Notes: a model not told the origin generated them from the letters alone. Counted from the first letter of the stretch, positions 1 to 9,399 are shown. The stretch: 64,000 nucleotides of DNA from M3007 sp031425035 (GCA_031425035.1 JANPIN010000070.1:19233-83232), one strand, 5' to 3'. Numbers and translations are program-made.

Positions 1-191
1 TGAAGGATTTGCTGGTGTTCTGGACCCTCGGTCTGGCCGCCATTTTCTACGTCTACCGGGCCTTGCGTTCGGCGCCGATCGGTCTCAAAATTTTGGCTAC
101 TGACCAGTTTCACTTTTTATTGTACCTTTGCACTGTTGAAATCGCACCCGTTCTACTGCTTTTAAAATTGGTGTTGAATCAATCGGATTAG
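1..191 (+). CDS. C-terminal end of a DUF4271 membrane protein (partial)
   Basis: The gene runs in from beyond the left edge. The reading frame is open from base 3 and stops at 191. The visible residues contain one hydrophobic stretch near the start and the ending FHFLLYLCTVEIAPVLLLLKL. This resembles the C-terminus of DUF4271 family inner-membrane proteins, which in Bacteroidota commonly lie just upstream of uroporphyrinogen-III synthase, as here. The function of the family is unknown. The family call rests on this short tail plus the neighbour. Confidence 0.65.
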   Translation, partial: KDLLVFWTLGLAAIFYVYRALRSAPIGLKILATDQFHFLLYLCTVEIAPVLLLLKLVLNQSD

Positions 192-274
192 ATCTGAAAA
201 CCAGTTGGGAGAATCATTTTTCTTTCAACCGGCCGCACGCACGCTTGACAAATTTCACATAAACACAGTCCCGA

Positions 275-1060
275 ATGTCTGCAACCGCTGCACCTGTTCA
301 GGAAAGCACCAGCTACAAAAAAGTCCACAACATCCTCATTTCTCAACCCACGCCCCCTCAACGCGCCGCGTATGACGATCTGGAAAAAAAATTCGGTGTA
401 CACATCGATTTTGTTCCGTTCGTGACGGTCGAGGGTTTAACGGAAAAAGAATACCGCAAAAACCGGGTCTATCCCAACGACTACACGGCAATCGTGTTCC
501 CCAGCAAAAATGCGGTGGACCACTTCTTTCGTTTATGCGGCGAACTGCGGATCAAGATGTCGGAGGATACCAAGTATTTCTGCGCCACGGAGGCCATTGC
601 CAACTACCTGCAGAAATTCATCATGTTCCGCAAGCGGAAGGTGTTCAACGGCACCAAATCGATCCTGGAACTGAAATCCTACGTCACCCGCAACAAGGAG
701 GAAAAATTCTTCCTGCCTTGCAGCGACCAGGGCAATCCGGAGGTCACGCGCTTTTTCAAGGAACTGAAAGTGCCGATCCAGGAAGCCATCATGTACCGGA
801 CGGTCAATAATGACATTCTGGATCTGAAGGACATCAAGTACGACATCATCGCCTTCTTCTCGGCGCTGGAGATCAAATCGATGTTCGACCAGTTCCCGGA
901 TTTCAAACAGGAAGACCGCCGTATTTGCGTCTTCGGCACGTCGGCGCAACGGGCCGTCACCGAACGCGGCATGACGGTACATATTCAGGCCGGTACGCCG
1001 GAAGCGCCGTCGATTGCGGTGGCGCTGGAGAATTATCTGAAGGTGTCGAACCGGGCTTAA
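275..1060 (+). CDS. hemD: Uroporphyrinogen-III synthase, Bacteroidota type
   Basis: A 261-residue protein expected to close hydroxymethylbilane with inversion of ring D, giving uroporphyrinogen III for haem and sirohaem synthesis in the cytoplasm. The Bacteroidota form is recognisable from KILISQP-like opening residues (here NILISQPTPP), the segment AIVFPSKNAVDHFFRLC, and YFCATEAIANYLQKFIMFRKRKVF. It ends with the usual second domain (CVFGTSAQRAVTERGM). HemD proteins have weak sequence conservation, so the call rests on overall resemblance and the DUF4271 neighbour. The ATG at 275 lies 83 bases after the upstream stop. A strong terminator follows. Confidence 0.9.
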   Translation: MSATAAPVQESTSYKKVHNILISQPTPPQRAAYDDLEKKFGVHIDFVPFVTVEGLTEKEYRKNRVYPNDYTAIVFPSKNAVDHFFRLCGELRIKMSEDTKYFCATEAIANYLQKFIMFRKRKVFNGTKSILELKSYVTRNKEEKFFLPCSDQGNPEVTRFFKELKVPIQEAIMYRTVNNDILDLKDIKYDIIAFFSALEIKSMFDQFPDFKQEDRRICVFGTSAQRAVTERGMTVHIQAGTPEAPSIAVALENYLKVSNRA

Positions 1061-1087
1061 ATTAAGTTGCTTTTCTGGCTATAAGTG

Positions 1088-1124
1088 GCCCCGTCGTGCT
1101 TGGCACGGCGGGGCTATTTTGTTT
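1088..1124 (+). terminator. Rho-independent terminator after hemD
   Basis: A 12-bp stem pairs 1088-1099 with 1103-1114 around a three-base loop, with one G-U pair. It is followed by TATTTTGTTT. It sits 28 bases after the hemD stop. Confidence 0.85.
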
Positions 1125-1284
1125 AACTTATGACAGTATTAGCTTAATTTTTCTTCAACATAATTTTCGTGGAAGGCGTTGTGTGGGTAAATTGCGGCGC
1201 TGTATACCCTTTACAATCGCTTATTAATTTAGACCCATCCTGCCTGTTTACCGGAGGCGGCTTATTATATAAAATCCTCACCAC

Positions 1285-2745
1285 ATGAAATACATTTTTA
1301 CGCTTCCTCTATTGCTGTCATTTTATCTGGGCGCCTACGCGCAATCCTATTCCGAATTCAGCTCTTTATCGGGGAGTCAACGTTATAATTTTAGTGCCAC
1401 CCAGGCAAATGGAGGCCTGTTCTATTGTTTACGAAGAGTGGTGGATGACTCGGTGAGATATGTAACTTATAAACTCAATAACGAGGGACAGATAACGGAT
1501 TCTGTTGCGCACTCGCCGGATGGAATTGACCGCTGGGGCTGGATTGCCGCGCAAGAGGGGCGGATTTTTTTTCACGGCATCCGCTGGGTAGGCAGTGCGT
1601 TCACCAATATCAGGCATACGGTGATTGAGTATGACCAGCAGTTGGAACCAGTGCGGGAAACCATAGGGGCCTCCCTGACGCCCAGTACGGGTTTCATAAC
1701 TTATCAGTCAACTGGTTTCATTACGACGAACCAGATATCTGATTTTCATTTGTACAACGATACACTGTTGGCGGCCTATCAGTTCCTGATGGTGGACAGC
1801 CCGTTCGTGGTTCAAGGGCGGAGGAATTTTTTCTTGAAAACGGGGTTGGACGGCACCGTCTATGTCAAAAAAGAATTGCCGGTCAATGAAATGTACAATG
1901 TATTTTTTGCCAAGAGCAAAATGTACGTGCAGGGCAGCACGTATGTATCGCCGTTCGATCCGCGCGCGCTGAGCGAGTTCGACTCCAATGGCGACCTGAT
2001 CCGGGGCATTGATTACGACACCTGGGGCTCGGGCGAATTTTTGGAAGGCTCACTGGGACTTTGGCACAAGGGGCGATTTTATCTTACCTACGTTGGGAAA
2101 AACGATAACCTGCCCGGTTGCCCCACCGACAATGCCGCCATCGATGTGCGGGATAGCAGTTGGGCGGTGCTGCACCGTTTCAAACTGCCAGACTGCGGTT
2201 ACTATACATCGGGCAAGGTGCCGTTTGCTTTCGATGCCCAGGACAATGTCTACTATGCTGCGCTAGATGCGCAGACCTTTAAAAAAATTATCGTCTATAA
2301 ATTCACCCCGGACTTTCAGGTCATCTGGAAAAAAGAACTGGATCTCACTAGTCTGGCTGGGGTTGGGTCTATTAACCCGGCAACGCTACTGACTACCGAC
2401 GACGGCGGCGTGGTGGTCAACTGTGTAACCAATAGCGATTTACGCATCCTCAAAATCTCGGCCAGTGGCGATTTGGTATCGTCCACCAGTCTGCCACTGT
2501 CGAAAGCAGGCACGGGGCCGGTGGTATACCCCAATCCGACGGTTGGGCCGCTGCAGGTACTCCCCGACTTTTCGGCGGCCAGGGTAGCGCAGGTCACCAG
2601 CATAGATGGTCGGCCGATGGGTGTATTCGACCTTTCGACGCAGCAGATAGACCTGTCGGCTTATCCCTCGGGGCTGTATGCTGTATCGCTCTGGGACGCG
2701 GGATTACGGCGTCTGCTGGGGAGGGAGGTGGTGGTGAAGCAGTAG
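1285..2745 (+). CDS. Secreted protein with T9SS C-terminal sorting domain
   Basis: A 486-residue protein starting with a signal peptide (about residues 1-19, ending LGAYA-Q). It ends in a type A T9SS sorting domain: YPNPTVGPLQV, then ISTDGR-like and GLYAVSLWD segments, in roughly the last 75 residues. The middle has repeated strand-like elements resembling a beta-propeller (for example DSVRYVTYKLNNEGQ, FLKTGLDGTVYVKKE, IVYKFTPDFQVIWKKEL), but I recognise no catalytic motif. It is probably exported through the outer membrane and attached to, or released from, the cell surface. It stands alone, between the hemD terminator and the SIR2/TIR gene. Function unknown. Confidence 0.8.
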   Translation: MKYIFTLPLLLSFYLGAYAQSYSEFSSLSGSQRYNFSATQANGGLFYCLRRVVDDSVRYVTYKLNNEGQITDSVAHSPDGIDRWGWIAAQEGRIFFHGIRWVGSAFTNIRHTVIEYDQQLEPVRETIGASLTPSTGFITYQSTGFITTNQISDFHLYNDTLLAAYQFLMVDSPFVVQGRRNFFLKTGLDGTVYVKKELPVNEMYNVFFAKSKMYVQGSTYVSPFDPRALSEFDSNGDLIRGIDYDTWGSGEFLEGSLGLWHKGRFYLTYVGKNDNLPGCPTDNAAIDVRDSSWAVLHRFKLPDCGYYTSGKVPFAFDAQDNVYYAALDAQTFKKIIVYKFTPDFQVIWKKELDLTSLAGVGSINPATLLTTDDGGVVVNCVTNSDLRILKISASGDLVSSTSLPLSKAGTGPVVYPNPTVGPLQVLPDFSAARVAQVTSIDGRPMGVFDLSTQQIDLSAYPSGLYAVSLWDAGLRRLLGREVVVKQ

Positions 2746-2793
2746 CTCGCGCCGCCAGGTTGTAAATGCCTTCCATTTTCTCATTCGCTTTTC

Positions 2794-2801
2794 TACCTTT
2801 G
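2794..2801 (+). promoter_or_regulatory. Candidate -7 box (TACCTTTG) for the SIR2/TIR-nSTAND operon
   Basis: An exact match to the Bacteroidota -7 consensus TAnnTTTG, 35 bases before the start codon at 2837. No good TTTG -33 box is visible at the usual distance. This suggests the module has its own promoter. Confidence 0.5.
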
Positions 2802-2836
2802 GCCATTCGATTGTCCCCCGATTTGTTCTGACACTC

Positions 2837-4204
2837 ATGCCAACGGACAACAACCAAACGGGCGCGCCTCCGGGCGATCTGCCTGATTACGTGTATAAAA
2901 GCATTGCCCAGCAAATCCGGGACGGCATGTGCGTGCTGTTCCTCGGACCCGGTGCGCTCAGTGCCCGGCAGGGCGATCAGTGGCGGCCCCTCAGCGAACT
3001 CTGCGCCAATCAACTGGCGAAGGAATACGGTTTTGAACTGGGCCCCGCCGAAGCCAATTCCCTGGTGCACGTGACCAGTATGCTGCGCAACCGCAACCGC
3101 GATAACCTGGCCGATACCATGATCATGGGTAAGGTGCAGAAGTTCTACGAAGACGCCGAACGGACGGCGCAGCTCCACCCGGCCCTGGAACAACTGGCCG
3201 ACCTGCCCTTCAAGATCGTCATCAACACCACGCCCGACGATTTTTTCGTTCGGTACTACGCCAATGCGCTCAGCCCCTACCGCTTCGAGTTTTACCATTT
3301 CCGCCAGCCGGAACGCGATCCGCTGTTCGACTTCAAAGACGACCCGCCGCCGCTGATCTACAACCTGTTCGGGTATTATAAAAAAGACCCGTCCTCGCTG
3401 GTACTGACCAATAAGGACCAGCTCACCTACGTCAACAAGATCACCGGCGCGCAGCACGAACGCCTGCCGGAAAGTCTGCTGGCCGCCTTCAACGTGCCGC
3501 GTTTCTACCTGTTTCTGGGTTTCGATTACGAGGACTGGACGCTGAAAATCCTGCTCGATGAGCTGTTCAAGAACGCCCGCAGCAACATCAAACCCTTCGC
3601 CTATCCTTTACGCGGAGCGGTGGCGACCAACTCGCTGGACCGCATTTTTTTCCAGGGCGAGTTCAGTATGGAGTTTCCCAGCGTGGATATGGAAACCTTC
3701 GTGGCCAATTTAAAAAAACAACTGGACGGCCCTACGGCAGCGCCCACCGATGCCGCCGCCATACTGGCCGACGTGCTCATTCTCCATAACGGCGCGCAGG
3801 ACGAAACGAGCAGCCAGGCCTTGCTGCGTTATTTAAAACCCCTCAAACTGCGTTGCTGGACCCTGGCCGACGCCGTAGGACAAGGCGATATCACCGCCTG
3901 GCTGCGCGAAAAACTGGATAGCTGCCAGATCGTGCTGCCCCTGATCAGCGCTGACTTTTTTGACGCTGCCAACCCGGCCCTGCCGCTGCTGGACGAAATT
4001 GTCGCCCGCAACAATCCACGTGGCCGCTACCTGGTCATGCCCGTTCTGCTCCGCTTTCTGGGGCTGGAAGGCACGCCGCTGGGCGCCCTGAAAACGACCC
4101 GGCCGCTGAAAGGCCAGCCGGTTTATGGCAATGGTCTGGAAGAGAAAATGCTGGCCGACATTGCCGATACCTTGAAAAAATACATCGAAACGCCCGCCGG
4201 ATGA
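2837..4204 (+). CDS. SIR2-like / TIR-like fusion protein, probable effector of a conflict module
   Basis: A 455-residue cytoplasmic protein without a signal peptide. Residues about 20-290 read as a SIR2-like Rossmann domain: LFLGPGALSA (34-43), INTTPDDF (129-136), IYNLFG (174-179) and FLGFDYEDWTLKILL (226-240). Residues about 308-450 resemble a TIR fold: ADVLILHNGAQD (311-322), QIVLPLISADFF (364-375), LLDEIVA (384-390) and YLVMPVLLR (398-406). Both folds act on NAD in known antiphage and plant immune proteins. Two points weaken the case for catalysis: the usual SIR2 histidine near the HG/HLFG motif is Asn here (N176), and the TIR catalytic Glu is not obvious, with E386 the best candidate. Its stop overlaps the ATG of the nSTAND gene (ATGA at 4201), so the two are very likely translationally coupled. 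Biological role is inferred. Confidence 0.75.
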   Translation: MPTDNNQTGAPPGDLPDYVYKSIAQQIRDGMCVLFLGPGALSARQGDQWRPLSELCANQLAKEYGFELGPAEANSLVHVTSMLRNRNRDNLADTMIMGKVQKFYEDAERTAQLHPALEQLADLPFKIVINTTPDDFFVRYYANALSPYRFEFYHFRQPERDPLFDFKDDPPPLIYNLFGYYKKDPSSLVLTNKDQLTYVNKITGAQHERLPESLLAAFNVPRFYLFLGFDYEDWTLKILLDELFKNARSNIKPFAYPLRGAVATNSLDRIFFQGEFSMEFPSVDMETFVANLKKQLDGPTAAPTDAAAILADVLILHNGAQDETSSQALLRYLKPLKLRCWTLADAVGQGDITAWLREKLDSCQIVLPLISADFFDAANPALPLLDEIVARNNPRGRYLVMPVLLRFLGLEGTPLGALKTTRPLKGQPVYGNGLEEKMLADIADTLKKYIETPAG

Positions 4205-6387
4205 TCACGCCCGCTGCTGCCAACCTACCGCGTCGTTACCCGGGCCTCAAGCCCTTCGACCGCAATCAGAGCGCTGTGTTCCACGGCCGCCGGGAAGACG
4301 TGCAGCGTCTGACCAACCTGATCGTGCGCGAGCGCCTGGTGGTACTGTTCGCCAAATCGGGCATCGGCAAAACCTCCATGCTGCAAGCCGGTGTGGCGCC
4401 CCTGCTGGAAGGCCAGGACTTCCTGCCCATCTTCCTGCGGGCCGATAAAACCGATGCGCCGCTCTCCACCACCCTCGGCGAAGTGCTGAGCAAAAGTCCG
4501 CAGGTCGGCCATGTCGATGCTACCGGACTACGCCCCGGACTGCGACAGACCCTGTGGGAGCAGATGAAACGGCTGGAATTCGACCTCGACGGACTGCCGG
4601 CCACCCCGGTACTGGTCTTCGATCAGTTTGAGGAAGTCTTTACCCTGGGCCACGACGAAGCCAGCCGGAGCCAGTTTCTGCTGGAACTGGCAGATCTGGC
4701 CAATGAAGCCGTGCCGGAAGCAGTGCGGGCCGATTTATTAGCCGGCCTACAGGACGCCACCCCGCTCAGTACCGAACTCATGCACTGGTGGGAACGGCAG
4801 CCGGAACTGCGGGTGGTCATTTCCATCCGCTCCGACTTTTTGCACCTGCTCGACGATATTAGCCCGCTCATTCCGGGCATTCTGCGCAACCGCTACCAGC
4901 TGCAGCCACTCAACCGGCAGCAGGCCCAGACCGCGATCGAGGACCCGGCTAAAGCCGCCGGGGCCTTTGCCAGTCCGCCTTTCGCGTATCGCCCGGATGC
5001 TATTAAGGGCATTCTCGACTTCCTTGCCGGACGCGCCAGTACGGACGGCGTGCAGGAGGTGAGCGGACTGCCGGCGCTCAAAAAACAGGACGAAATTGAA
5101 TCGTTCAACCTGCAGATCCTTTGTCAGAATGTTGAGGGTAATATTATCAGCCAGCAGCAGCCGGCTGGTTTTGAAGTCATACCAGACTTCTATGGCGGGC
5201 ATGAAGGGCTGGAAGAGGAAATCCGCGATTTTTATCAGAAACAGCTCCAGCAGCTACCCGAAATATACGTCCGCAAGACCGGGCAGGCAGTGGACAATGC
5301 GGCTCAATTTGTGGGCAAAGCCCAGTGCCTGATCGAGGAAGACCTGGTGACGCCCATTGGCCGGCGTTGCAGCATGGTAGACGATTTTTTGACCAATAAG
5401 TGGCAGGTCAGCCATGATTTTCTGGATACCCTGGTCGATAGCCGGCTGTTGCGCAAGGAGCTGCGGCTGGATGATTTTTATTACGAGATCAGCCACGACA
5501 CTCTGCTGCCGGCCGTCATCGAATCGCGGGATGCGCGCCGGAAACGGGAACATGCCGACGATGAAAAAGCCAAACTCCAGGCGGAATTAGCCGAAGAAGC
5601 GGCCCGCCGCGAACGGATGGAAGGCGAGCTACGGACGGCCAGAATGAACCGTAAACTGGCGCGGCAGGTAGCCATTACTTCGTTCATTGCCCTGCTTATT
5701 ACGCTGGTATTCGGCATCCTTGTGGCCCGCAACTACGCGTCTTCCGTACGCAACGAACTGGCCCAGGCCGAGGAAAATGTGTACAATGAGCAGTATGCGG
5801 CTGGTTTGAACGGCTACCAAAACCTGACGGGCGAGTTTTTCAAATGCTGGCTGCTCGAGCATACGCGGCCGCATAAAAGCGTGGAAAGCGGCCAGGCGGA
5901 TGCGCTGCGTTTTCAGCATCTGTACGGCGTGATCACCCAGGATTTTATCGCCCAGGGTGATTCGCTTTATTTTCAGGAAAATGAGGATTTCGCCGGCGCG
6001 CTGGCCTATTACCGCGATGCGCAGGACTCGCTGCAACTGTATAAATCGATCAACTATCCTTTCCAGGGCGGTCAGCGGAAAAACGGCAGCACCTGGCGGG
6101 TGAACCCCCTGCGGATCAAAGACCAGGAAACCAGCCTCACCCAGCGTACGGAAAGCGCGCTGAAAACCCTGATCGTGCAGTTCGATATCCGCCAGCGCGA
6201 CGTGGAAACCTTCATCGAAGCCCGGGCCTGGAACCAGGCGCTGCGTAGCCTGCTGGCCATGCAACATCTGCTGCCCACCCGCCCGGCCGACCTGGATCGC
6301 CTGCAAAAAAGTCTGCACCTGGATGACCGCCCGGACAAATATGTGCAGGAGGAAATAGCGCGCTGCTACCAGATGCTGGGACGCTAA
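4201..6387 (+). CDS. nSTAND-type P-loop NTPase with membrane anchor and helical C-terminal region
   Basis: A 728-residue protein. It opens with RRYPGLKPF (11-19) and VFHGRREDV (26-34), typical of nSTAND1 ATPases. Walker A is AKSGIGKTS (51-59), Walker B is PVLVFDQFEEVF (136-147), and a sensor-like VVISIRSDF lies at 205-213. The winged-helix end of the STAND module shows as YYEISHDTLLPAV (427-439). A charged coiled coil (about 441-487) leads into a single membrane helix (about 489-509). The remaining 220 residues are helical and TPR-like (for example DFAGALAYYRDAQDSL, ARAWNQALRSLLAMQHLLP). STAND proteins act as switches that oligomerise on sensing a trigger. Together with the overlapping SIR2/TIR gene, this points to a sensor-effector pair. 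Trigger and output are unknown. Confidence 0.8.
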   Translation: MITPAAANLPRRYPGLKPFDRNQSAVFHGRREDVQRLTNLIVRERLVVLFAKSGIGKTSMLQAGVAPLLEGQDFLPIFLRADKTDAPLSTTLGEVLSKSPQVGHVDATGLRPGLRQTLWEQMKRLEFDLDGLPATPVLVFDQFEEVFTLGHDEASRSQFLLELADLANEAVPEAVRADLLAGLQDATPLSTELMHWWERQPELRVVISIRSDFLHLLDDISPLIPGILRNRYQLQPLNRQQAQTAIEDPAKAAGAFASPPFAYRPDAIKGILDFLAGRASTDGVQEVSGLPALKKQDEIESFNLQILCQNVEGNIISQQQPAGFEVIPDFYGGHEGLEEEIRDFYQKQLQQLPEIYVRKTGQAVDNAAQFVGKAQCLIEEDLVTPIGRRCSMVDDFLTNKWQVSHDFLDTLVDSRLLRKELRLDDFYYEISHDTLLPAVIESRDARRKREHADDEKAKLQAELAEEAARRERMEGELRTARMNRKLARQVAITSFIALLITLVFGILVARNYASSVRNELAQAEENVYNEQYAAGLNGYQNLTGEFFKCWLLEHTRPHKSVESGQADALRFQHLYGVITQDFIAQGDSLYFQENEDFAGALAYYRDAQDSLQLYKSINYPFQGGQRKNGSTWRVNPLRIKDQETSLTQRTESALKTLIVQFDIRQRDVETFIEARAWNQALRSLLAMQHLLPTRPADLDRLQKSLHLDDRPDKYVQEEIARCYQMLGR

Positions 6388-6539
6388 CACCCGGCAGAGG
6401 AGCCCAACCTCCTTCAATAAATAACACCATTTGTGCCGAAGAATGACAGTTTTGCCATATTCAAAACATTATGCGGCGCGGCGAACCTATTTTTGTTTTG
6501 AAATCAAATTTTATTTATTCTTTTGCAAGGCAAACACCG

Positions 6540-6571
6540 TTTGTAAAAACCGGCTGTTTTAAGTAGTTTTA
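6540..6571 (+). promoter_or_regulatory. Candidate promoter for the TonB-dependent receptor
   Basis: A -33 box TTTG (6540-6543) and a -7 box TAGTTTTA (6564-6571, one mismatch to TAnnTTTG) are separated by 20 bases. The start codon at 6595 is 23 bases further on. The AT-rich gap 6388-6539 holds nothing else I can name. Confidence 0.5.
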
Positions 6572-6594
6572 TCCGCAAATAACTTTCGACCCGT

Positions 6595-9399
6595 ATGAAG
6601 CAAATTTACAAAATTTTGATTTTCAGTAGCTTGTGGATGGTGATCTGTAGTGTCACCGCCCAGGCCCAAATAACCTTACGGGGCAAAGTCCTGGACGATG
6701 CCACCGGGGAAACGCTCATCGGGGCCACCGTGGCGCTGATCGGGGGCGGGTCCGGTGGCGCCATTACCAATTACGATGGCGAGTTCAACGTGAAAGCGGA
6801 TAGTTTACCCGCTAAAGTCCGCATATCCTACACCGGTTATGCCGACCAGGAAGTAGATTTTGCAACTGCCGGAAACCGGGTAACCGTTCGCCTGAGTACC
6901 GGTAATATTATTATCGAAGAAGCCGTCGTACGCGGCCAGCGGTTGGATGATAAGCAGAAAGCGGGGCCCCTGACCGTAGAAAATCTCGACGCTATTGCCA
7001 TTCGGGAAACGGCGGCCGTCAGCTTTTATAACGGCCTCGGAAACCTCAAAGGCGTAGACCTGACGACGGCCAGTCTGGGTTTCACCATCATCAACACCCG
7101 CGGTTTCAACTCCACCAGTCCGGTCCGCTCCCTGCAGATCATCGACGGCGTGGACAACCAGGCGCCCGGGCTCAACTTTTCGCTGGGTAATTTCCTGGGC
7201 GCTTCCGATCTGGACGTACAGAAAGTGGACATCATCGTCGGCGCCAGTTCCGCGTTCTACGGCCCCAATGCCTTCAACGGGGTGATCAGCATGCGCACCA
7301 AAAACCCCTTTATTGCCAAGGGTTTGAGCGTTTCGCTGAAAAGCGGCGAGCGCGAACTGCTCGAGGGCGCCTTCCGCTGGGCCGACGCTTTCAAGAACAA
7401 AAAAGGCCAGGATTTCATGGCGATCAAACTCAACTTATTCGCCCTGCGCGCCAATGACTGGGAAGCCGATAACTACGACGCCGTCAGCGGAACCAGCACC
7501 GGCAACATTTTTCAGCCGAACGACAATCCGGGACGCCGCGACGGGGTGAACATTTACGGCGATGAAACGGCCTATGACTTCAGCACCGACTTGTACTCCT
7601 CCAATGCCGGCCTGAATTTCTTCCACCGCACCGGCTATAAAGAAAAAGATCTGGTCGATTATAACACCCGGAATTTGAAATCCGGCATCGCCATGCACTT
7701 CCGGACCAAACCCAGCCAGGAATTTAACTCCCCGGAATTCATTATCGCCTCCAGTTTCGGGACCGGCACCACGGTGTATCAGGGCGACAACCGTTTTAGC
7801 CTGCGTAATATTTTATTTTTCCAGGAGCGCCTCGAATTTGCGAAAGCCGATAAATACTTCATTCGCGCTTACGCCACTTTTGAAGACGCCGGCAACTCTT
7901 ATGACCCCTATTTCACGGCCTTGAAGTTACAGGCAGCCTCTAAAACGGACGATCAGTGGCGGAATGACTACCGTCGATACTGGGTACAAAACAGCCTCGG
8001 TGGCGTATTTAATAAACTAAAAGGGCTGGGTTACGGTCCGCCGGATGATAATAACGCCCTTATTGCCTGGCAACAGGCGAATCAGGATACCCTCCTGGCT
8101 TTCCACAATGCGGCGGAAGCCTACGCTAATCAGGCCAATCCGGTGGTGAATTCTTCCCGGGACTTTTACGAACCCGGTACGGCCCGTTTCGATTCCCTGT
8201 TCAATTCGCTGGTGTCCAGAAAATCCAATGCCCGCGAAGGTGGCACCAGTTTTTACGATAAATCGGCGTTGTACCACCTGCATGGCGAATACCATTTTAC
8301 GACAAGCTACCTGGACGACTTAGTGACGGGCGCGAACTACCGCCTTTACCGGCCGGTATCCGACGGGACGATTTTTCAAGACACGAACGACATCAGAATT
8401 ACCAACCAGGAATGGGGCGCTTACGTGGGCGCGGAGAAGAAATTCGGCGATTTCAAACTGAATGCGACGGTGCGGGTGGACAAGAACGAGAACTTTGATT
8501 ACGTTTCCACGCCCGCCCTGTCCGTTGTGTACAACCCCTCGCAGAACAACTTTTTCCGTCTCTCTTTCTCCTCGGCTGTGCGTAATCCAACCCTGACCGA
8601 TCAGTATTTGAACCTCAATGTCGGCCGCGCAACCCTGATCGGCAACCTGAATGGTTTCGATAGCCTGATCACGATTGAAAGTTTCACCGCTTATCGCCAG
8701 AACCTGAACAAAAACCTGTTGAAATACATCAACCTTGACCCCATTCAGCCGGAGAAAGTAAAAACGTTTGAGTTGGGTTACCGCACTACCCTGTTCAACC
8801 GCGTTTATACCGATATCAGTTACTACTACAGCATTTACAATGATTTCATTGGTTACAACATTGGCCTGACCACGCCTTTCAATGACATTGGTTTGCCCGA
8901 ATTTAATCAACTGCGGGTGTGGCGGATTGCTTCCAATGCGAAACAACAAGTAACAACCCAGGGCGCTTCCATCGGCTTGAATTACTTCTTCCGGCAGTTC
9001 TTTATGTTGAGCGGCAATTATTCTTGGAACAAACTGATCACCAAGGACGAGGATCCGATCATTCCGGCTTTCAACACACCGGAGCATAAGTATAATGTGG
9101 GACTTTCCGGCCGTGATATGCGACTGAAGTTCCTCAAAGGCAACAACAAATGGGGCTTCAACATTAACTACAAATGGGTGCAGGGCTTCATTTTTGAAGG
9201 TTCCCCGCAATTTACCGGTAATATTCCGACCTACGACCAGGTTGACGCGCAGGTCAACTGCGTATTTACTAAAATACACACTACCTTTAAACTGGGCGCT
9301 TCCAACTTACTTAACAACAAACAGTTTCAGACTTACGGCGGACCCCGCATCGGACGGATGGCTTACCTATCCATCCTGTATGATTTCGTGAAAAGGTAG
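6595..9399 (+). CDS. TonB-dependent outer membrane receptor with carboxypeptidase-regulatory-like domain
   Basis: A 934-residue outer membrane protein. A signal peptide (about 1-25, ending TAQAQ) precedes a CarboxypepD_reg-like domain (about 26-110, TLRGKVLDDATGETLIGATV). Next comes a plug domain (LQIIDGVDNQAPG, VDIIVGASSAFYGPNAFNGVISM) and a long beta-barrel ending AYLSILYDFVKR. It should import an unknown ligand using the TonB/ExbBD system. No SusD-like gene follows, so it is not a classic Sus pair. The next gene, 63 bases downstream on the same strand, is a T9SS-secreted hydrolase-like protein, and the two could process and import the same substrate. The substrate cannot be told from sequence. 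Confidence 0.9.
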   Translation: MKQIYKILIFSSLWMVICSVTAQAQITLRGKVLDDATGETLIGATVALIGGGSGGAITNYDGEFNVKADSLPAKVRISYTGYADQEVDFATAGNRVTVRLSTGNIIIEEAVVRGQRLDDKQKAGPLTVENLDAIAIRETAAVSFYNGLGNLKGVDLTTASLGFTIINTRGFNSTSPVRSLQIIDGVDNQAPGLNFSLGNFLGASDLDVQKVDIIVGASSAFYGPNAFNGVISMRTKNPFIAKGLSVSLKSGERELLEGAFRWADAFKNKKGQDFMAIKLNLFALRANDWEADNYDAVSGTSTGNIFQPNDNPGRRDGVNIYGDETAYDFSTDLYSSNAGLNFFHRTGYKEKDLVDYNTRNLKSGIAMHFRTKPSQEFNSPEFIIASSFGTGTTVYQGDNRFSLRNILFFQERLEFAKADKYFIRAYATFEDAGNSYDPYFTALKLQAASKTDDQWRNDYRRYWVQNSLGGVFNKLKGLGYGPPDDNNALIAWQQANQDTLLAFHNAAEAYANQANPVVNSSRDFYEPGTARFDSLFNSLVSRKSNAREGGTSFYDKSALYHLHGEYHFTTSYLDDLVTGANYRLYRPVSDGTIFQDTNDIRITNQEWGAYVGAEKKFGDFKLNATVRVDKNENFDYVSTPALSVVYNPSQNNFFRLSFSSAVRNPTLTDQYLNLNVGRATLIGNLNGFDSLITIESFTAYRQNLNKNLLKYINLDPIQPEKVKTFELGYRTTLFNRVYTDISYYYSIYNDFIGYNIGLTTPFNDIGLPEFNQLRVWRIASNAKQQVTTQGASIGLNYFFRQFFMLSGNYSWNKLITKDEDPIIPAFNTPEHKYNVGLSGRDMRLKFLKGNNKWGFNINYKWVQGFIFEGSPQFTGNIPTYDQVDAQVNCVFTKIHTTFKLGASNLLNNKQFQTYGGPRIGRMAYLSILYDFVKR

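Noticed and set aside
2837..6387. Complete known antiphage system such as Thoeris or Avs
   Set aside because: Thoeris needs ThsA/ThsB with a different layout, and Avs places the effector on the STAND chain. Neither architecture matches, so no established name is given.
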